Assembly (NCBI GenBank): GCA_016125085.1 | Contig: WGMM01000007.1 | Span: 248,001-312,000 of the forward strand | Direction: 5' to 3' | DNA: 64,000 bases | From: a bacterium | GTDB lineage: Bacteria; Planctomycetota; Planctomycetia; Isosphaerales; Isosphaeraceae | Position numbers and translations under genes: made by a program | Part shown: positions 18,454-27,000 of the stretch, piece after piece | Layout of the letters: each line of letters starts with the position of its first letter | Numbering within the stretch: position 1 is the stretch's first letter | The notes under the pieces: model-generated | What the model was told of the DNA's origin: nothing | The model's input: only the letters and a program-made list of their open reading frames with translations | Databases searched by the model: none

Positions 18454-18597
18454 CTGATCGGCGGCCTGATGCCGAAAAGCGACGACCCCGGCTTTCTGGC
18501 CTGCTCCGAAGCCGATCAGGACCTGGGCCTGGTGATGCTTGAAGAACAAGACCCGGCACGCCCCGAAGAAAAGGACAGGGCGGCCGGGGCCTCGTAA
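18454..18597 (+). pseudogene. remnant similar to the N-terminal region of the upstream ORF
   Basis: A 47-codon GC-rich open stretch with no start or ribosome site, ending in TAA. It reads GGLMPKSDDPGFLACSEADQ then DLGLVML, against GKLVPDGGFFAKPGTAEK then DLGLVDF in the ORF at 15953. The shared pattern (G-L-[MV]-P ... G-F-[FL]-A ... D-L-G-L-V) suggests a duplicated and truncated copy, or an orphan tail displaced by the AT-rich insertion. Confidence 0.5.
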
Positions 18598-18607
18598 GAG
18601 CGGTTTT

Positions 18608-19690
18608 TTACCTCTGCACCCGGGCCGTGCCGCCCTTGGCGAGGGCTTCGACTTCGGGGAGCCTGGCCATTGTCGTGTCGCCGGGGAAGGTCGTCAGGAG
18701 GGCGCCGTGGGCCCAGCCCAGGCGGAGAGCCTGTTCCGGCTCGCGGCCCAGCAGCAGGCCCGCGATCAGGCCGGCGGCGAAGCCGTCGCCGCCGCCGATG
18801 CGGTCGATGACGTCCAGGTGCATCGTCGGGCTGACGTAGCGCTGGCCGTTCAGCCAGAGCACGGCGGCCCAGTCGTGGCGGTTCGTCGAGTGGACTTCCC
18901 GCAGGGTCGTCGCCACCATCTTGATGTTGGGGAATTCCTTCGTGACCACGTCGATCAGGCCGAAGAAGGTGTCCGGATCAAGCTTGCCCTTGGAGTGCAC
19001 ATCCGGGCCGGCGATGCCCAGGCCCTTTTGCAGGTCTTCCTCGTTGCCGATGAGGCAGTCGAGCTTCGACGCGATGCCGCGCATGACCTGCTGGCCGCGG
19101 GCGTCGCCGCCGACGCTGGCCCAGAGCTTGGCCCGGTAGTTCAGGTCGAACGACGTGATGGCTCCGGCGGCCTTGGCGGCGTCCATCCCTTCCATGATCA
19201 GCGGGGCCGTGGTTTCGCCCAGACTGGCGAAGATGCCGCCGCTGTGGAACCAGCGCACGCCGCCGCCGAAGATCGACTTCCAGTCGAAGTCACCGGGCTT
19301 CAGCAGCGCGCCGGCTTCGTTGGCGCGGTTGTAGAAGACGACCGGGGCACGCACGCCGTGGCCCTGGTCGGAATAGACCGTGGCGATGTTGGGCCCGCGC
19401 ACGCCGTCGTGTTCGAAGTGCTTGTAATAAGGGGTGACGCCCATCTCGCGAACGCGGCCCTGGACGAGTTCGCCCATCGGATAATTGACCATGGCCGTGG
19501 CCACGCCGGTGTTCAGGCCGAAGCAGTAAGCCAGGTTAGCGGAGACGTTGTATTCGCCGCCGGAGACGTGGATGTCCAGGCTCTGGGCCTTGCGGAAGGG
19601 GATGATGCCGGGGTCGAGGCGGGTGACCAGCGCACCCAGCGAAAGAAAGTCCAGGCCGCCCTTGCTCGGGGGAATCGTCAGGCCGCTCAT
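18608..19690 (-). CDS. kdgK: PfkB family sugar kinase, 2-keto-3-deoxygluconate kinase-like
   Basis: A 360-residue cytoplasmic kinase of the ribokinase/PfkB family. The sugar-binding SGGEYNVSANLA lies near residue 43, FDLNYRAKLW at 181-190, and the anion-hole/catalytic motif DRIGGGDGFAAGL at 296-308 with Asp302 as the expected base. FDLNYR and the overall pattern favour 2-dehydro-3-deoxygluconate as substrate over fructose or ribose, but this is inference. It lies 108 bases downstream of the glucose dehydrogenase gene on the same strand, which supports a role in a glucose-to-KDG branch. Confidence 0.75.
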   Translation of the reverse strand: MSGLTIPPSKGGLDFLSLGALVTRLDPGIIPFRKAQSLDIHVSGGEYNVSANLAYCFGLNTGVATAMVNYPMGELVQGRVREMGVTPYYKHFEHDGVRGPNIATVYSDQGHGVRAPVVFYNRANEAGALLKPGDFDWKSIFGGGVRWFHSGGIFASLGETTAPLIMEGMDAAKAAGAITSFDLNYRAKLWASVGGDARGQQVMRGIASKLDCLIGNEEDLQKGLGIAGPDVHSKGKLDPDTFFGLIDVVTKEFPNIKMVATTLREVHSTNRHDWAAVLWLNGQRYVSPTMHLDVIDRIGGGDGFAAGLIAGLLLGREPEQALRLGWAHGALLTTFPGDTTMARLPEVEALAKGGTARVQR

Positions 19691-19798
19691 TTTGGATTTC
19701 TCCTTGGTTCGGATCGATTGCGAAATCGAATGCCGCTGTGCCGTTTCGGGCCAGGCCGTCGCGCGGATCCGGCGGCCGTGCCCTGGATGAGTTCGAAA

Positions 19799-20920
19799 TC
19801 AGCCCTGAATGTCGACGTAAACCTTGAGGGCTTCCTTGTCTTCGAGCAGTTTCATCATGGTGGCGTAGTTTTCCAGACCCTTGACTGGGTGGGTCAGAAT
19901 CCGTTCGGTGACGCCAGGATAGGTCAGAACGCCGTGCGACAGGGACTGCAGGCCAAGTTCGAAGTGACCGCGATTGCCGTTCACGCTCGAGACCAGCAGC
20001 TTGTTGCCGAGGACCCATTCGAGGTTGATTTTGGCTCCGTCGACGGTGACTTCCTGCTTGCCGCCGGTGATGCTCGTCCAGATCAGGGCGCCGTTCAGGC
20101 CCAGGTATTTCATCGATTCGAAGCACACGCCAGCGTTGCCGGTGGCTTCGAAGATGATGTCCGGCTTGCCGGTTTCCTTGATCAGCTTTTCCATCGGAGT
20201 TTCGCGAGTGCTCACGTAAGTCGCCCCATACGCCTCGGTGATTTCCTGCTTCAGGTGCGGGCCAGGCTTGGTGGCCAGGGTGTAAACTTCCAGCCCCTTC
20301 AGGCGGAGCATCATGGTGGCCAGCAGGCCGATCTGCCCGGCACCCATCACGTAAGCCAGCCGCGGCCGCCAGACCTGGAGCCGGTGCTGGGCCAGATAGG
20401 CCTGCTCGATCGCCTTGGCACAGACGCTGGCCGGTTCGGCCAGGACGCCCAGGTGCTTGAGTTTGACGGGCACGGGGACGACGTATTCGGCGTCATCCAC
20501 CACGTATTCGGTCATGAAGCCGTGGCACAGGTTGATGCCACGCTCGTAATAGACCTCTTCGCTCGTGATGTCGTTACGGCCGATCTTGTCGAACAGCGAC
20601 CCGCCGGGCCGGCGGACGGTGCAGGTAACGTAATCGCCCGGCTTGACCTCATAGACTTCGTCGCCCACTTCGACAACCTGGCCGAACGATTCGTGGCCGA
20701 TGACGAGGTGCTCGAAGCCGGGAGGTGCGTTGCCGTAGAGGGCCTCGTTGATTTCGCGGTCGGTGGCGTCGACGCCGACCTGGAGCATGCGGATCTTGAC
20801 CGCGCGGCCTTCGGGCACTTTGCAGACGTGCGGGTGAGGCTGGTCGGTCAGTTTCGGCTCGGGGACGTCCCTCAGGTGGACGCTGTGCGACTGGCCCGGG
20901 ATGACGGCGACGGCTTTCAT
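19799..20920 (-). CDS. gdh: zinc-dependent glucose 1-dehydrogenase (MDR family)
   Basis: A 373-residue medium-chain dehydrogenase. The catalytic zinc site reads as in archaeal glucose dehydrogenases: Asp51 ([10 protein letters not shown]) in place of the usual Cys, then His76-Glu77 (VIGHESFG) and Glu162 (LAEPASV). The Rossmann motif is GAGQIG (193-198). The [18 protein letters not shown] segment matches the C-terminal domain of that family. It should oxidise glucose or galactose to the lactone with NAD(P). It is first in a two-gene unit with the kinase and diverges from a mutarotase that supplies beta-glucose. Confidence 0.8.
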   Translation of the reverse strand: MKAVAVIPGQSHSVHLRDVPEPKLTDQPHPHVCKVPEGRAVKIRMLQVGVDATDREINEALYGNAPPGFEHLVIGHESFGQVVEVGDEVYEVKPGDYVTCTVRRPGGSLFDKIGRNDITSEEVYYERGINLCHGFMTEYVVDDAEYVVPVPVKLKHLGVLAEPASVCAKAIEQAYLAQHRLQVWRPRLAYVMGAGQIGLLATMMLRLKGLEVYTLATKPGPHLKQEITEAYGATYVSTRETPMEKLIKETGKPDIIFEATGNAGVCFESMKYLGLNGALIWTSITGGKQEVTVDGAKINLEWVLGNKLLVSSVNGNRGHFELGLQSLSHGVLTYPGVTERILTHPVKGLENYATMMKLLEDKEALKVYVDIQG

Positions 20921-21400
20921 GAGGCGGCGGTTTCGACGGTTCGGGAAACGGGCGAAGCGGCCGGACGATTCCGGTCGAACGCAAGATCATAATCGAGGTC
21001 GCGGGAAGATCACAAGACCGGGGCGGAAGCGGAAATGCGTCGGCGACCCGGACAGAAAGCGGCAATACAGCCATCGTGCGGCATTTGGCGTCATTGGTCG
21101 CGTAACATGAACTTCAATAAAACTTATGCATGAGATTAACGTAAAAATTATTTCTTACGCTAAAAACGAAACTGATCGACGTAAGTAAGGCTTAAGAGGA
21201 CGGTAAACGCGTAAGAGTGATTGTCGTATCTCTTGAGTCCATCGAATTTTATGGTTCTCAAGAGATTGTCCGGCGGCGGCTTGTTCGGGACGTAAGCGGT
21301 CTGATATCTTGGGTCGGCCGAAACACTCCGGCGACCGCTGGAGGCCCGGACCGAAATCCCCGCCGATCTCGAAAAACCGATCATGCGTGAGGGCCGCTCG
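20921..21400. other. divergent regulatory region with repeated CGTAA words
   Basis: 480 bases between the divergent dehydrogenase and mutarotase genes. The part from 21100 to 21300 is relatively AT-rich and contains the word CGTAA several times (aacgtaaaaa, gacgtaagtaagg, gcgtaagag, ggacgtaagcgg) plus the reverse ttacg, e.g. cgtaaaaattatttcttacg. These may be regulator sites; I cannot identify the regulator. Confidence 0.35.
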
Positions 21401-22564
21401 ATGAATCGACCACGATGGTTCCATGGGCTCCTGAGTGCCATCTGCCTGGGTATTACGGCCGCTCCGACGGCATCGGCCGCGCCGCCCCGCGTCGAATCGA
21501 TCGAAGAACGAGGAATGACCAAAATGCCTTTCGGAAAGCTGCCGGACGGAACGCCGGTCGAGATTTTCACGCTGACCAATGGCGGGGTCACGGCCAAAAT
21601 CACGAATTACGGCGGGATCGTGACCGAGTTGCACGTGCCGGACAAAGCCGGGAAGACGGCTGACGTCGTGCTCGGTTTCGACACGCTGGAAGGTTACCTG
21701 GCCGGGCACCCTTATTTCGGCGCGATCACGGGCCGTTACGCGAACCGGATTGCGGGAGGCAAGTTCACGCTGGAAGGCAAAACCTATTCGCTGGCGGTGA
21801 ACAATGGCCCGAACTCGCTGCACGGCGGGCTGAAGGGGTTCGACAAGCAGGTCTGGAAAGCCGAGGAACTGAAGACGCCTGATGGACCGGCGCTGAAGCT
21901 GTCGCGTACGAGCCCTGACGGCGAGGAAGGCTATCCGGGAAATCTGGCGGTGACGGTGACTTATACGCTCACGAACGCAGGTGCCCTGAAGATCGACTAT
22001 ACGGCCACGACTGACAAGCCGACCGTGCTGAACCTGACCAATCACAGCTATTTCAACCTGGCCGGGGCAGCGGCAGGCAAGATCCTGGACCATGAAATAA
22101 TGATCTCGGCCGACAAGGTCACGGCCGTGGACGACAATCTGATTCCGACCGGGGTTCTGGCCGATGTCGCGGGCACGCCGCTGGATTTCGGCAAGTCGAC
22201 GGCGATCGGTGCGCGCATCGCCCAGATCCCGGGCGAACCTGGCGGATACGACCATAACTACGTGATCCGCGATTACAAGCCGGGCTCGAAAACGCCGGTA
22301 TTGACGGCCCGGGTGAAGGATCCGAAGTCGGGCAGGGTGATGAAGGTGCTGACGACCGAGCCGGGCGTTCAGCTTTACACGGCGAACTTTCTGGACGGAA
22401 CGCTGAAGGGCAAGGGGGGCGTGGTTTACGACAAGAACCGGGCCTTCTGCCTGGAAACGCAACACTGGCCCGACTCGCCGAATCATGCGTCGTTTCCGTC
22501 GACGAAGCTCAATCCGGGCGACACCTACACCCAGACGACGATCTATGAGTTCTCGGCTGAGTGA
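21401..22564 (+). CDS. galM: exported aldose 1-epimerase (mutarotase)
   Basis: A 387-residue protein; start ATG 21401 (MNRPRWFHG) follows GTGAGGG. The leader ends near ASA-AP, so it is periplasmic. GalM family motifs: GGIVTELHVPDKAG, the substrate motif GRYANRIAGG, catalytic base/acid pair His215 (LTNHSYFNL) and Glu352 (CLETQHWPDSPNH). It interconverts alpha and beta anomers of glucose or galactose. Its divergent pairing with glucose dehydrogenase and the sugar kinase suggests one sugar-oxidation pathway. Confidence 0.9.
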   Translation: MNRPRWFHGLLSAICLGITAAPTASAAPPRVESIEERGMTKMPFGKLPDGTPVEIFTLTNGGVTAKITNYGGIVTELHVPDKAGKTADVVLGFDTLEGYLAGHPYFGAITGRYANRIAGGKFTLEGKTYSLAVNNGPNSLHGGLKGFDKQVWKAEELKTPDGPALKLSRTSPDGEEGYPGNLAVTVTYTLTNAGALKIDYTATTDKPTVLNLTNHSYFNLAGAAAGKILDHEIMISADKVTAVDDNLIPTGVLADVAGTPLDFGKSTAIGARIAQIPGEPGGYDHNYVIRDYKPGSKTPVLTARVKDPKSGRVMKVLTTEPGVQLYTANFLDGTLKGKGGVVYDKNRAFCLETQHWPDSPNHASFPSTKLNPGDTYTQTTIYEFSAE

Positions 22565-22834
22565 GGCGAAAACGGTGGTCTCGTGAGCCGGGCCAGGGAG
22601 AATTTCGGTACGCCGTCGACCCGGGATTCGAATCCGGTCGAACCGATGCATTTTCTCGAATCGCTACAATCCGCAATTCGATTACAATAGTCGAAAGCCG
22701 TCCAGTGTCATGGATTTCCTGCCTGATTGTCTGACAATCTGGGTGGACGGGGATAGATAATGAAGAGATGACATGATCGGTCAGACGTATGTCATCCGAG
22801 TTGCCCGAGCGTATCGGGTCTGGAGGAGGGGGCC

Positions 22835-23146
22835 ATGAGTTCCGCGACAGTTACGACCCACACGGATGACTGGGTGCGTCATTTGCTTTTCGATCGCGGG
22901 TTTCTGGCTTCGATGAAGGGCGAGTCGATCAAGGTTTATTTGACGATGCTGACGGCCTGTGGCGGTGAGCCGGACCGCAGTGTTACCATAAGCCTCCGGT
23001 CGATCCAGGACGCGACGAACCTGTCGTGTCCGACGGTGATCGATTCTCTCAATCGACTCGAAGAACTCGGACTGGTGGTACCGACCATGCGGAAAAGCGG
23101 CAGAGTGAAGACCTACTACATTCCCGGCGTGCCCCCCGAAAATTGA
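22835..23146 (+). CDS. small winged-helix DNA-binding protein
   Basis: A 103-residue protein after a strong ribosome site (GGAGGAGGGGGCC). It is essentially one winged helix-turn-helix domain: KGESIKVYLTMLTAC (helix 1), SLRSIQDATNLSCPTVIDSLNRLEELGLV (HTH) and a wing ending VKTYYIPG. Its layout parallels the N-terminal domain of the next gene (SSVKVYLVIGLYA, PSIRTIAKQSGLSRQTVLNAIEDLVNQGIV), so the two look like paralogues. Likely a transcription or replication regulator for the module. Confidence 0.7.
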   Translation: MSSATVTTHTDDWVRHLLFDRGFLASMKGESIKVYLTMLTACGGEPDRSVTISLRSIQDATNLSCPTVIDSLNRLEELGLVVPTMRKSGRVKTYYIPGVPPEN

Positions 23147-23238
23147 TCGTCAGAGCGGAACCGGCCTATGTAAAGGCCGTGCCCTGACCGATTTTCGATG
23201 GATGTGCGACAACTCCAGGAACGTAGGACGGATTCTCG

Positions 23239-24300
23239 ATGGATCCCTTTTTTTTCCGTGTCGAACATGACCTCGTGCGATCCGAGGCATTTCGTCAGCT
23301 CAACGGATCGTCCGTGAAGGTCTATCTCGTGATCGGGCTTTACGCCGATTTCGAGACCGGCTGGGCTTATCCCAGCATCCGGACGATCGCGAAACAGTCG
23401 GGCCTGAGCCGACAGACCGTTCTGAACGCGATCGAGGACCTGGTCAACCAGGGCATCGTGGCGACCTCGAAGTCGGCCGGCCGTTCGACGGCGTACCGAA
23501 TTCTTCACAACGCGCCGCCGCGACCGTCCTCAAAATCTCAGAAGGACAAGCCGAACCGGTCTAAAAGTTTTAGTGAACACCTCGAAAGTGTTCCAGAATT
23601 TTTAGATCACACCCCCGGAACTGTCCTGAATTCCAGGACACCGGAGGCACCGACTGGTCCATTTTTTAGTGATGACGAGGCCCAGTTCTGGAACGAACCT
23701 GGTCCGGAATCTGGGCCTAAACAAGAACAGTCGAACAAGAATCCTGTCAACGACAGCGCTCCGAGCATCGAGATACCGGGAACGCCGTTCCGGGTCACGC
23801 TGGACGGACGGTTGTTGTCGTTGATGAGTCTGGATGAAGTCCTGATCAAGCAGGGGGTCAATGAAGACTCCGCCAGGTATCTGGCTCACCGGTATGAGGC
23901 GGACCGGGTAATCAAGGCCGTTCTGAACGTGATGTATCTCGATAAGTCGAAGAAACTTCAGAACGCACCTGGATACTTGCGGATGGCTCTGGAAAAGGGC
24001 TACGAACTTCTGCCCCAGATGGCTCAGAAGATCGAGAAGCGAAGATCGCTCCTGACGCAGGACATCGGGCAGAACCTGATGAAAGAAAAGAAGATGCTCG
24101 AGCGGGAAAAGCTCGCGGCCGAGGAGGCCGCGATCAACCTGATGATCAGCAACCTGAAGCGCGAGGAACTCGAACGTCTGATTCGCCAGGCAGTCGGTTC
24201 GCTTCCCGAACCGCTGGTCAAACGGAACCCGTCGATCACGAATCCTCTGATCCGTGCTCGCGTCTATGAACTGGCGACCCGGATCACCGAATCGAACTGA
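23239..24300 (+). CDS. HTH_36-type, replication-initiator-like protein
   Basis: A 353-residue protein in three parts. Residues 15-90 form a winged helix (HTH_36 type). Residues 95-175 are a polar Ser/Pro/Glu-rich linker. From about 180 comes a helical region with LIKQGVNEDSARYLAHRYEA and LQNAPGYLRMALEKGYELLP; this pattern (short helix with G-V-x-E, then N-P/A-G-x-L-x-x-A-[IL]-x-x-x-Y) resembles the C-terminal part of plasmid and phage replication initiators of the RepA type. Residues 260-310 are a charged coiled coil. So a replication initiator or its chromosomal relative is likely, but a regulator cannot be excluded. It follows the small winged-helix gene by 92 bases. Confidence 0.6.
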   Translation: MDPFFFRVEHDLVRSEAFRQLNGSSVKVYLVIGLYADFETGWAYPSIRTIAKQSGLSRQTVLNAIEDLVNQGIVATSKSAGRSTAYRILHNAPPRPSSKSQKDKPNRSKSFSEHLESVPEFLDHTPGTVLNSRTPEAPTGPFFSDDEAQFWNEPGPESGPKQEQSNKNPVNDSAPSIEIPGTPFRVTLDGRLLSLMSLDEVLIKQGVNEDSARYLAHRYEADRVIKAVLNVMYLDKSKKLQNAPGYLRMALEKGYELLPQMAQKIEKRRSLLTQDIGQNLMKEKKMLEREKLAAEEAAINLMISNLKREELERLIRQAVGSLPEPLVKRNPSITNPLIRARVYELATRITESN

Positions 24301-24337
24301 TCGCTTCGAACGGCAATTCCCGAAAGCGGGATCCGCT

Positions 24338-25747
24338 CTATCCGCCCGGCTTACGCGTGACGACCAGGTCGCGAACCTGCCCTAACAGCCGCTTCCCGGA
24401 TCGGGATGCGTTGATCTGGTCGGGTCGGTAAGCGCCTTCCATCGGGCAAGAAATTCTGCGGAGAGGCAGGAAACCCAGCCCTGTCAGAATTCTGTAAGAC
24501 TCGAAGGCATGATCGACATAGCCCCAGCCTGACGGCAGACCCTTTTCCGTCCGGTTTGCGATCAGAACGGCAAGCACCCCGCCTGGGCGTAAGGCGGCGT
24601 AGCATCTTTCGTAAATACGTTCGAGTGCCGTAGTCCATGCTTCGTCGGTCAGTTCCGAAACGCTGCCGACGGCGTAGTGACCGTCGAGCATGGAATGATA
24701 CGGCGGATCGAGGAAAATCAGGTCGCAGTCGGCGGCTTCGTCCGGCAGAGAATTCCGGGAAATGTCGTGAAGCACGATATCTGGCCGGTTTGGGGCCAGA
24801 TCATAAGCCAGGCAGCGCCGGTTCATGCTGGAACAGACGTCGATCGTGGTTCCGCCGCCAGCCATGGGGTCGACGACCAGGTCGCCCGGCTCGCTGAAAT
24901 AGTGAAGGGCGTTGGCCACGATTCCGGCCGGGATCGAACCTGGATAGCGTGTGCCATAGGCCCGGTCGTGTTTGAACATCCAGACGTCATAGGGCGTCGG
25001 CTGGAAGTCGTTGGCTAGGTGATTCTGGCGCCGGAGGTCCTTGAACGCGGCATGGATCGACTTCGTCCCGGCGTCTAGCTCGCTCAGGGCGGCCTTGGCT
25101 CGGGCGTTTCCGTCGTTTGCGGCTTTCCAGACCGCCCGGGCCTGGCGGAACTGATCTTTGCCGCCTAGGCCGACCAGTTTGGCGACCAGCGTATCGGTAC
25201 GTTTGGGGCGACCTTTACGGCCTTGATCCGCCAGTTTCGTACCGATCTCCGGAGTGTCGGAATTCCGACACTCGGCATCGTCAGGCACGAAAAGCTTGGG
25301 AGCGGCGGACCGGGTCAGGTTCGCCAGGCTGCGCCGGCGGGCTTGGTCGGCGTAAAGCGATTCCAGGGCATCGGCTTCACGCATGCGCTGGGAGAATGTC
25401 TTGGTGCGGGCGTGGTTCGACTCGATGACCCAGAGCTCGCGCTCGGCGTCGTCCGCAGGGCATCGCACGCAGGCGTTCAGCGATTTCCAGCCAAGTCTTT
25501 GAGCCGCCGCGAGTCGGCGGGTCCCGGAGAGCACGGCATAACCCTGGCCGGCCGGTTCGACGACGATCGGCGTGAGTTGCCCGTGGCGATTCAGGCTGTC
25601 GGCCAGGGCATCGAGCGATTCGGCCGAATCCTGATAGAGTCGCAGCGGAAGTTCATGTGGTGTCAGCGTTTCGATCGGCAGACGAAGGACCGGTTCCGCT
25701 GTTGCGGAATTCTCGTCGATCAATCTTGTCAGTCGCCGGGCTGGCAT
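24338..25747 (-). CDS. ParB-like domain fused to DNA methyltransferase
   Basis: A 469-residue protein. Residues 20-95 are a ParB/Sulfiredoxin-type domain (ADSLNRHGQLTPIVV, then SGTRRLAAAQRLGW). A linker at 105-240 is basic and helical. Residues 250-465 are an amino-methyltransferase: SAM motif DPMAGGGTT (293-301) before the catalytic DPPY (347-350), so an adenine-N6 or cytosine-N4 enzyme with motif I ahead of motif IV. No restriction endonuclease gene lies beside it. ParB-MTase fusions are common on phages and mobile elements and may mark or protect DNA. It converges on the replication-like genes with 37 bases between stops. Confidence 0.8.
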   Translation of the reverse strand: MPARRLTRLIDENSATAEPVLRLPIETLTPHELPLRLYQDSAESLDALADSLNRHGQLTPIVVEPAGQGYAVLSGTRRLAAAQRLGWKSLNACVRCPADDAERELWVIESNHARTKTFSQRMREADALESLYADQARRRSLANLTRSAAPKLFVPDDAECRNSDTPEIGTKLADQGRKGRPKRTDTLVAKLVGLGGKDQFRQARAVWKAANDGNARAKAALSELDAGTKSIHAAFKDLRRQNHLANDFQPTPYDVWMFKHDRAYGTRYPGSIPAGIVANALHYFSEPGDLVVDPMAGGGTTIDVCSSMNRRCLAYDLAPNRPDIVLHDISRNSLPDEAADCDLIFLDPPYHSMLDGHYAVGSVSELTDEAWTTALERIYERCYAALRPGGVLAVLIANRTEKGLPSGWGYVDHAFESYRILTGLGFLPLRRISCPMEGAYRPDQINASRSGKRLLGQVRDLVVTRKPGG

Positions 25748-25903
25748 GGGTCGGGTCGTCCGTGACCGGTCGGGTTGCGCAATTTTCGTGCGCTGAGGTT
25801 TTCGCCGATTCCCGTGGCGAAGCCTCAGGCGATATTAATGAAGGGGCGGAATTTGTCCAGAGCGATCGGGATTCGCATCTCGATCGGCGCCGATCGAACG
25901 TCG

Positions 25904-26929
25904 TTACGCTTTCTTGGCCGCCAGGCGGGTGATGCGGACATGGCGGTCGTGGTGGGCGGTGGCGACGGTCAGGCCGTCGGTGCCCAGGTCCATGTCGCGC
26001 AGGATGTTCGGCAGGGCCAGGCGATGGACTTCCTTATCGGCGTCCATCGAATGGAACAGCAGAAGGCCGCCCGAGCTGCCGCCCGAGGCACCCATCATGG
26101 TGCCGTCAGCCAGCCAGCGGAAGCTCCAGAAGACGCCGCCTGGGATATTGTTGGCCGTCCACTGGCGGATCATCTTTTTCGTATCGGTTTCGAAGACGAG
26201 GCCGAGCGGTTCATGCACGGCACCCAGGGGATTCGTGCCTTTGTGCAGGCCGCCAGCGGCCAGGCGTTTGCCGTCGGCCGTGTAGGCCAGGGCACGCACG
26301 CCGCCGAAATCGACCTGTTGGCCGCCGTTGAATTCGTGCAGCGGTTTGCCTTCGTAGCGGGCCGATTCCTTGCCGTCGGCCACATTCCAGGAGGCGACGG
26401 CGCCGATCAGGTCGCCGGAGGCGATCAGCTTGCCGTCGGGCGAGAACGTGGTGCGATAGATGTTGCGCTTGGAGGCTTCGATCGAAATCAACGGCTTGGC
26501 GTCGGCCAGGTTCCAGAGCTTGACGAAGCCGTCATTTCCGCCGGAGGCGAGCGTTTTGCCGTCGGGACTGACTGAGAGGGCCCGGATCCAGCCGTTGTGG
26601 GCGTCAATCCGGTGCAGGATCGCCGGTTTTTCGGAGGTGACGTCCCACCAGACCAGGCGGCCGTCGCCGCCGGCGGTGACGCAACGGGTAGCGTCGGCCG
26701 TCCACGCTGCGTCGAAGATCCAGCTGTCGTGGCCGCCTTCGAGTTTGGTCCGCTTGCCGTCGGCGATCTTGACCCGTTCGGGTGTGCCCCATTCGCCGCC
26801 GACGAGCACCGTCTCGACTTTCGGGTCGATGCGGCAGCAGATCAAGGGCTTTTCGCACGGCCACTGGGCCGAAACGTGAGCGGCCTTGAAGTCGAAACCC
26901 GCTGGCGGAGCGTAATTTGCGGTGAACAT
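25904..26929 (-). CDS. WD40 repeat protein
   Basis: A 341-residue beta-propeller. The frame is open to 27481 but the real start is ATG 26929, with GAGGGGAGGAGA just upstream; the extension is Arg/Gly-rich shadow of the next gene. Repeats are visible by their WD-type endings: RLVWWDVTSE, GFVKLWNLAD, AVASWNVADG, with preceding SPDGKTLASGG and SPDGKLIASGD strands. There is no signal peptide. It sits 71 bases downstream of a DUF1501 gene, itself downstream of a DUF1549 gene, a combination often seen in planctomycetes; role unknown, probably protein binding. Confidence 0.85.
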   Translation of the reverse strand: MFTANYAPPAGFDFKAAHVSAQWPCEKPLICCRIDPKVETVLVGGEWGTPERVKIADGKRTKLEGGHDSWIFDAAWTADATRCVTAGGDGRLVWWDVTSEKPAILHRIDAHNGWIRALSVSPDGKTLASGGNDGFVKLWNLADAKPLISIEASKRNIYRTTFSPDGKLIASGDLIGAVASWNVADGKESARYEGKPLHEFNGGQQVDFGGVRALAYTADGKRLAAGGLHKGTNPLGAVHEPLGLVFETDTKKMIRQWTANNIPGGVFWSFRWLADGTMMGASGGSSGGLLLFHSMDADKEVHRLALPNILRDMDLGTDGLTVATAHHDRHVRITRLAAKKA

Positions 26930-27000
26930 GTCGGGTCTCCTCCCCTCAATTCGATGGTGCAGGGGGTCTTCGGGATCGCGGCCGGGTCGAAGATTGCGGA

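Noticed and set aside
18539-20992. 817-codon open frame on the plus strand
   Set aside because: It is antisense to the kinase and dehydrogenase genes; its sequence (Asp/Gly/His/Val repeats) is typical of an antisense shadow.
22610-22680. T-arm-like sequence (GATTCGAATC) suggesting a tRNA
   Set aside because: The stem does not pair properly and no acceptor, D- or anticodon arm can be built; this genome simply uses TTCGAA-type words often.
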